Source: Stromatinia cepivora
Lineage: Eukaryota; Ascomycota; Leotiomycetes; Helotiales; Sclerotiniaceae
Assembly: GCA_014898415.1 (NCBI GenBank)
Contig: RCTD01000017.1
Span: 185,001 to 249,000 of the forward strand
DNA length: 64,000 bases
Direction of reading: 5' to 3'
Both the position numbers and the translations under genes were made by a program. Below, piece by piece: positions 58,064 to 64,000 of this stretch (position 1 is the stretch's first letter; each line of letters begins with the position of its first letter). The notes below the pieces were generated by a model. It was not told where the DNA came from, did not search any database, and was given only the letters and a program-made list of their open reading frames with translations.

Positions 58064-60381
58064 ATGAGGAATGCACGTGCTTGCGAATCTTGTAGAGCAA
58101 GTAAAAACCGATGCTTCTTCGCAGATGACCATACGATATGTCAAAGGTGATGAGCATATTCAAACTTCTAAACCCCAGTTACTCGTACTAAACTCAAGTA
58201 GATGCAACCAAACCAAAAGTCGATGTGTCGTTCGAGAAAAAGCCAGACCAAGACGTGCTCGACGTGTAGGACGTCCAGAAAATGCTACAAAATTAGATGA
58301 TAGTCCATTATCGTCCACTGCCTCTCTTTCTACCGATAACCCCGAGAAAGACGGAGAGTTCTGTCTCGATCTCCCTACCACTGTGTATCATGATTCAACG
58401 AAAGACGCTGAAATTCTTCAGAACCATCACAAACGAATCTTTAAAGATGACAACTCCCGTTCGCCCACACCATTGAAAGAGATACTACTACCCTTACCAT
58501 CAAAATGTATCCCCGGTCGCAAACTCACCCTACCTCAAGCAACTCACCTCCTGAATTCTTACATTCCTAAACTTCCATTCTTTCCCTTCGTCACACTCCC
58601 CGCAAACCTCAAAATTCCAACCCTATCTCAACAATCCCCTTTCCTTCTTCTGGCCATTCTCACCACGGCTGCCATCCCACATCCATACCTCCACCATCAA
58701 CTTGACCAGGAATTCCGTCGTGTTCTAAGTCTCAAACTAATTGTTGAGTCGCAAAAATCGCTCGACTATCTTTTAGGTCTTCTTGTATATATAGCTTGGT
58801 ATCCCGTGCATACAAAACCAAAATCCAATCCATGCTTCACATACATGAACCTTGCCAATTCGTTGGCTTTAGACTTAGGACTCGACAAAGCGGAGCCCCA
58901 AACAAATAATTTCGGGGAGTTCGATTTGAAAGAACTTGTGGATAATAATGGTGGTTGGACGATGGAGGCCAAGAGGGCCTACATGGGATGTTATGTTTTA
59001 GGCTCTCAGTTAGTGATATCTCTCACTTATATTTGAATGTGTAGGAGATTTGAAGTACTGACGTATCTCTGAAAGTCTCTCTAAAGGATTCAACAAGCCA
59101 CAAACCATGTCATACGAGAATCTTTTACCCAGCAATCCTGATTCCTTCATTCCATCGCATACAACCACACCAGCGACAGCTATCGTAATACTCGAGCGTA
59201 TTTATGACCGTATCAATGACGCGTGGACCGCAAAGAACTATCCGCAAATGGATGCATTTAGCACCGAACTATATGTTCAATTGTTTACAGCTGAACTGGA
59301 TACTTGGAAACGGAACGTCCCAGAATCTATCACTGCTTCACGTGAGCCCGACCCAATTGATTCTCACCTCCTGGGAATTAGATGAAAAGACCAAGACTAA
59401 CAGAAGCTAGCACTGATTGCTCTGTACCATAAACATATACATTTCTCAATCTACACTCATGCTCTTCGTCTTCTACGCCGTCCTTACCGCCCCTTCATAC
59501 CAGGAACCACAGAGGCAATACCCTCGCCCGACCATCTCCATACTTGTCTCCGACTCGGTGCATCTTATTTCCAACACCTTCTCTCACTTCCAACCCAGGA
59601 CTACACGCATTTTAATCTCATCCATTGGTCCCAATTTGTGCACTCTATTGTCGTACTTGTGCGACTCACATTCGTCATCGCGCACGTGGAGAACTGGTCA
59701 GCCGAAACTACGCGGGAGAAAATTGGCTTGAGTATGTATTTAGAAGCACTTTGTTTCAGGCTCGGAAGTCTTTCATCAACTTCCCAATCATCATCTAGAT
59801 CAGATATCGAGTCCAATGAAAGCGAGGCGATCGATACGAGTAGTAGTAAAGGAAAGAGAAGGCATTTTGACAAATACTTCGTCATGCATAGTATGCTAAG
59901 TACGCTTAAGAAAACATGGGAACAGCGCGTAGACGCAATTGTACCGAAAGCTTCAGCTATCTCAAGGGGTAAATGTCCGATGTTTGATCCGGCGATGGCG
60001 CCGTTGTTGGAGAATACAAATTTGGATTTGGATTTTGGGGATATGGGCGCATGGGATGATAGTTTGAGTGCAGGGATGGCGGGATGGGATGTCGGTATGG
60101 AGGAAGCTGGGTCTGGTGATACATTCACAACTGGAAGTGTTAAAACACCGGGAGATGGAGAAGCGGGTATACCGGTGGTTAGTAGTGAAGGCGGAGTAGA
60201 CATGTCAAGTGGAGAGATGCGTCAACAGGAAGGTGCAGGGGCGACGTATCATGATTTATGGGCAACAATGACATGTTCGTGGGCTGGGCAACCTTCTGCA
60301 TGGCCGATGACAATAGGGCAGGAAAATTCTAGTATGGGTGGTAATGATGCAGTTTTCGGATATCAAGTTAGTGAGGAGTAG
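58064..60381 (+). CDS. Zn2Cys6 binuclear-cluster transcription factor
   Basis: Exons 58064-58146, 58202-59008, 59076-59341, 59411-60381; 708 aa. The zinc cluster is split by intron 1: residues RACESCRASKNRC, then C-x2-C-x6-C after splicing at the TAG acceptor (58199-58201). The nearer AAG acceptor would give C-x3-C, so the TAG is chosen. Basic linker PRRARRVGRP follows. The middle holds the fungal-specific transcription-factor region (GCYVLGS|HLSKGFNKP across intron 2; ALYHKHIHFSIYTHALRLLRRP after intron 3). Intron 3 uses GTGAGC, a GACTAAC branch and a CTAG acceptor. The C-terminus is acidic and Gly/Met-rich. Such proteins are nuclear regulators of metabolism; the target is unknown. No biosynthetic cluster lies beside it. 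Confidence 0.88.
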
Positions 60382-61039
60382 GAAATTTATGAGGAAAATG
60401 GGTAATTTGATATCATAGCGGGTTTATAAAAGTACGATGTTTCTAGTTAAGTTATAATACATATGATTTTGGCAGTTCTATCTTATTAAACTTGTCAAGA
60501 AGCCAAAAAAGGGTACACATTGTTGGAAGCAAAACATACAAATGAAAACCCAATCCCAGTACGAACATTTCTATCAGATATAATTAGATATAGTATCAGC
60601 AGTATCCCAGCTTGATTAAAGCAGTTTCTGGTCCATGACTATATATTTCCGGAGTCCAAGTTCATTAATATCTAGATGATCAACCTCAAACAACCTGATC
60701 CTGGTCGAGCAAACAAGCAAAGAACTAAACCAATCAAGGAAAGACACTGTCCGGGGAGCGCCCTCCTATCAAAGCTTTTCACAAATCATTTATTCAAGTT
60801 TTGACTTTTAATTCTTAAATAAACAAGTTAAAAAGATACTTGACAATGGTGTGAAAGACTTCAACTTTTTCATTTATATTGACTCAAATCTTTAAAGAAT
60901 TAAGTTTCTATGTCTTTTCTATCCCAATTCAGTTGGAGTTCCTTGCACGTGCAACTCAGTGAAAACTTTTCTCTTACGCCTCAATGGCAACTAAGATCGA
61001 GACTCGAAAGGAATCTGTCTGGGGCTGATACTCACCAAC
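60382..61039. other. Intergenic interval
   Basis: Nothing recognised apart from the likely 3' UTR of the Zn2Cys6 gene. Confidence 0.5.
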
Positions 61040-62121
61040 ATGAACACAGCTGATCATCAATCAATACTTCAACCTCAGCTCTATCCATCCAATTCGCATT
61101 CCAAGAGTTGTCACTCTGCCTCTTATCAGCATCTTTCAGTGCCAGTCGATCTCCAATCTCAAAATAATCAAGGCGGGGTGTTGTGAGTTCTCTTGCATTT
61201 CCTCAGTCTTGGATTCTGCAGTCACTAACAAAGGCCAGCTTAACTACCTTCAGCAAAGTATAATTATCTGCGCGCAGATCATACAGTTGCTCTGAACGTG
61301 ATTTGGAAAGCTTTCATGAACTTGTCAGAGGTATGTTCAATATCCACACGCAATGATGCCACTTCGAACTAACTTCTCCATAGATCCCTGCTGGTTTGAA
61401 AGCGCATGGCACCAACAGAGACCAGCTATTACAAGCTGGCTAGTCTTCCGCTGAAATTCTCACCAGTTTCAGCAACTGACTTGGCTCAATCTTGCGAAGA
61501 AGTCTAGAGGAAACACGATAGGTTGCAGAGTCCCCAGTAGACGAGCTTGTGTCTGCGCCAGCAATTCCCAAGCTTAGTGATCTTGTCATTGCGCTAGGGT
61601 ATGCCCTGCCGAAGCACGCTCGTGCCAATAATGGATTCTATTGGCTCGTCTGAGAAGTCATCTTCAAGACTTTCAAGGAGATGACGACATCCCTCAAAGA
61701 CCGGTCATGGTTATTTGCGAATGGTTCTCATTTACCATTAAGAAAAACTCCCTGTGTTGTCTTGATCAAACAAGGGAGATTCAGAGCACCATCAGTTATC
61801 GGTTCCGGATGGTAACCGTTGCAACCTTGAGTAATGGTAAGCTGTCCTTCCAGCCCCTGTGTACTTATCTTTGTCAAGCTCCCCAAGCTAAATACCCTCT
61901 TCCAGTATAGATAGGAACTCGCGTCTTTCGCGCACTGCCTGACCAATGCCTTGCTCATCTTTGATACCTCCTTCGCTTATAGGAGCGGTCCAAATGATAG
62001 TACAGATGATCGTCGACTACTTTATGCAACCTACAACCGTGCTGTAGATGGCGATAATCACGATGCATATTCCCTTGAGCGCGTCAAGCGATACCCATCA
62101 ACTCAAGCTGGATTTGGATGA
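61040..62121 (+). pseudogene. Decayed gene with phytanoyl-CoA-dioxygenase-like C-terminus
   Basis: The last 60 codons before 62121 read as a PhyH-type C-terminus: ALLIFDTSFAYRSGPNDST, DRRLLYATYNRAVDGD and the closing RVKRYPST, where the family has the second metal-binding His region and the YFTYN motif; note Tyr-Arg where many members have His-Arg. Upstream in the same frame, CVVLIKQGRFRAPSVIGSGW is followed by stops. An ATG at 61040 opens a frame with exon-like joins (GTGAGT at about 61188; GTATGT at 61332 to CCATAG, giving ELVRDPCWFESAWH), then a stop. The pieces do not form one protein, so I call a pseudogene; the assignment of the 5' part to the same gene is a guess. Confidence 0.5.
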
Positions 62122-63043
62122 TTAGAAGATTTGTTGAGGGTTGGGCACACTCAATTGGAAGTCCTTTGGTGTTGAATAACGTTGATGATGTGATTTGATT
62201 CAATGTAATAGCCTGTAGTCCGCACGGTTCCATGATTGATGAGGGATGATGGAGGTGGGATGAGGAGCAACGGTATTTGTAATCCATCTGACAACAATTG
62301 TTGGTCTGAAGATGGCATAAATAGTAATATACTTCATTTCCCCTAACCCCTCCCCATATACCAACCATATTGTAACCATCCGGTCTAATATTAACGCGCC
62401 GATTCCTACAACCATCCCATCCATAACTTCTAGAATCGTAAGTACGTAGCAAATCAACCCAGCACATTTCAGTATCGTGGTTGACTTTTCAGGCACACCA
62501 TTACCAGCCAGCATCGCTGCACCTACAACTTCTCTCACTGCAGACGTCCGCGCTCGTTCTCAGGAACTACGCCAGCTGTTTGGTGGACCAATTTATAAGA
62601 TTAAATGGGACGGAGTTCATTTCAATTAAGCCCTATCCATCCCACGTTAGAGAAGACATTTTCAGAGATGAATTGCCTGGCGTACCGGTGCTTGGTCGGA
62701 ATCTCGTCTAGCAACCTCTAACTGTCGGCTCGAACTTACTGTTCAATTCTCTAGCGCCTCTGTACCAACCATGAATACATACCGGGAGTTCGGCCCAGCT
62801 CAAAACAATCACCATAGATCCACCCCGCCATCAGCCCCGCGGGGGATCCAGTCGATGCTGAAGAGATATAAGATTAAAATTTATGATATGGCCTTCGTCT
62901 GCGTGGTCTTTGGAAATAAACAAGATAGGTTGTGACATTAATATAATTTTGAGATGGCCTGAAAATCTTCGCTGAGTGCGAGCTTTACCATCGATAATAA
63001 ATAATTATAATCCGTCAGAAACTTCCGGGCTATTAACTACACG
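62122..63043. other. Interval upstream of the atg17 3' end
   Basis: Overlapping frames exist on both strands (62084-62538 minus) without recognisable motifs. No gene supported. Confidence 0.4.
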
Positions 63044-64000
63044 TCAATTTCCCTTTTCATCTATGTGCCTCTCTCCATCTCTCTTACTGGATACCTCCAC
63101 CAACTCCCTCTCTAACAAAGGAGTACTATTAACAACTTCTTCATCCTCCATCAACCTAAATTCCCATCTTGGCGCTGCTGCATTAATGCCAGGATATAAA
63201 TCAACGGGCAAAAAGTCCCCGACGTCATTTTTGAAATCATGTCTCTCCTTCATATCCACATCGTATATCTTGCTTATTTGCTCCATTGCCTTCTTTGCTA
63301 TCGTTTTCGCTTTCTCCTCGGCGACCTTACGACGGCGAACTTCGAGTATGAGACCATCATATGAGGAAAGATAATTTTCATAAAAGAGTCGCATTCCCTC
63401 CAAGTCATCCATTTGTTCATTTATCTGTGCCTTGGTATCTTCCCACCTAGCACGGAAATCGTGACCCGCAATGATATATCCTGGAAGTCGCTCATATACT
63501 CCCTCCAGAATTTTGTAAATACTCGTAGTATGTTTAAATTGTTCGGTGAGATGTGAAACGTGATCGAGGATTGCATCATGTCTGATTTCCATTTCATTTT
63601 GACGATCGCGAAGTTCCATAACCACATCTTCAACTTCCGCTGCATCTTTCTCCAGAACGAAAAGCATTTCTTCGCGCTCGTGTTCGGTAAGGGGTTCTTC
63701 GGTTATGTCATCGTGGGAGGTATTCATTACACCAGAGACCGATACTGGCTCAGCGCCTGGTGGTGGATTGGACGCTGCATTTCTGACAGCGGCATATCCT
63801 CCCTCCGTATGTCTGATCGCGTTTAGGCATAGGTCGAAATGACTGGAAAGAGATGACAGTAAGGAAGCCATTTCTTGCGCATGTCCTTCTAGTGTTTCTA
63901 AGTGTTTTGGTATTGTGGAATGAAGTGGGAGCGATCTTTTGGTGTTCTTGAAACCCGATCTCAGGTTGCGTAGATCATCATCGTAGGAAAGTAAAGATGT
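63044..64000 (-). CDS. atg17: Autophagy scaffold Atg17, C-terminal part (5' end outside window)
   Basis: The frame is open from the right edge to the TGA at 63044-63046, about 318 residues. Atg17 is the scaffold of the Atg1 kinase complex at the phagophore assembly site; with Atg29 and Atg31 it forms the S-shaped dimer that starts autophagosome formation. Visible marks are the segments LCLNAIRHTEGGYAAVRNAA, AAEVEDVVMELRDR, LEGVYERLPGYI, FYENYLSSYDGLILEVRRR and LPVDLYPGI with PRWEF near the end, all of which I know from filamentous-fungal Atg17. Long helical, coiled-coil-prone stretches lie between. The ATG at 63871 is internal, because the frame continues upstream with sensible protein (SYDDDLRNLRSGFKNTKRSL). 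Confidence 0.9.
   Translation of the reverse strand, partial: TSLLSYDDDLRNLRSGFKNTKRSLPLHSTIPKHLETLEGHAQEMASLLSSLSSHFDLCLNAIRHTEGGYAAVRNAASNPPPGAEPVSVSGVMNTSHDDITEEPLTEHEREEMLFVLEKDAAEVEDVVMELRDRQNEMEIRHDAILDHVSHLTEQFKHTTSIYKILEGVYERLPGYIIAGHDFRARWEDTKAQINEQMDDLEGMRLFYENYLSSYDGLILEVRRRKVAEEKAKTIAKKAMEQISKIYDVDMKERHDFKNDVGDFLPVDLYPGINAAAPRWEFRLMEDEEVVNSTPLLERELVEVSSKRDGERHIDEKGN

Noticed and set aside
62084..62538. Two overlapping minus-strand frames (127 and 112 codons)
   Set aside because: They overlap each other, have no motif, and one runs across the end of the dioxygenase-like remnant on the plus strand.
1..64000. tRNA, rRNA and CRISPR-type arrays
   Set aside because: I saw no convincing tRNA arms, rRNA segments or spaced direct repeats by eye; a tRNAscan-SE run would be needed to exclude tRNAs.

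Overview
The window is nuclear DNA of a filamentous ascomycete. Short introns (about 49-113 nt) with GT..AG ends and CTAAC/CTRAC-type branch points, a full-length eukaryotic acetyl-CoA carboxylase, a SconB/Met30-type sulfur regulator, a Zn2Cys6 factor, Atg17 and NudE all say so. My impression from protein likeness is a leotiomycete of the Botrytis/Sclerotinia kind; that is inference, not a search result.

Layout. Left (1-13 kb): the C-terminal end of a NudE-like dynein regulator gene, a long non-coding stretch, the four-exon acetyl-CoA carboxylase gene (2285 aa), and, convergent to it, a four-exon secreted nucleoside-hydrolase gene. Middle (14-48 kb): a gene-poor, repeat-bearing region that holds at least eleven intact, frameshifted or decayed copies of one protein family. 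All members share four blocks: an F-box-like helix block ending in a (I/V)C.xLTxRxxW signature, a W(x)GPKYR block, an MFLxxxxYG..RY block and a P.GMGxxWY block. The functional-looking members carry a disordered, basic first exon and, mostly, a phase-1 intron just before the F-box-like block. A single conserved gene, the sulfur controller sconB/Met30 (itself an F-box protein with WD repeats), sits inside this cluster. The cluster also contains a TIR element of 458 bp, and a hAT-like element with a perfect 8-bp target duplication into which a 1677-bp LTR element (150-bp LTRs, 5-bp target duplication, transition-rich decay like RIP) is nested.

Right (48-64 kb): an AT-rich island, a C2H2 zinc-finger gene with three in-frame stops, a conserved-looking acidic hypothetical protein, an endonuclease/exonuclease/phosphatase-fold protein, a four-exon Zn2Cys6 transcription factor, a decayed phytanoyl-CoA-dioxygenase-like gene, and the C-terminal part of atg17 running off the right edge.

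The housekeeping genes at the two ends look intact; the 14-48 kb interval looks like a fast-evolving accessory island in which one F-box-like family has multiplied and decayed. If the F-box-like block really binds Skp1, the cluster would be a local set of variable SCF substrate receptors; that is a hypothesis to be tested, not something the sequence proves.
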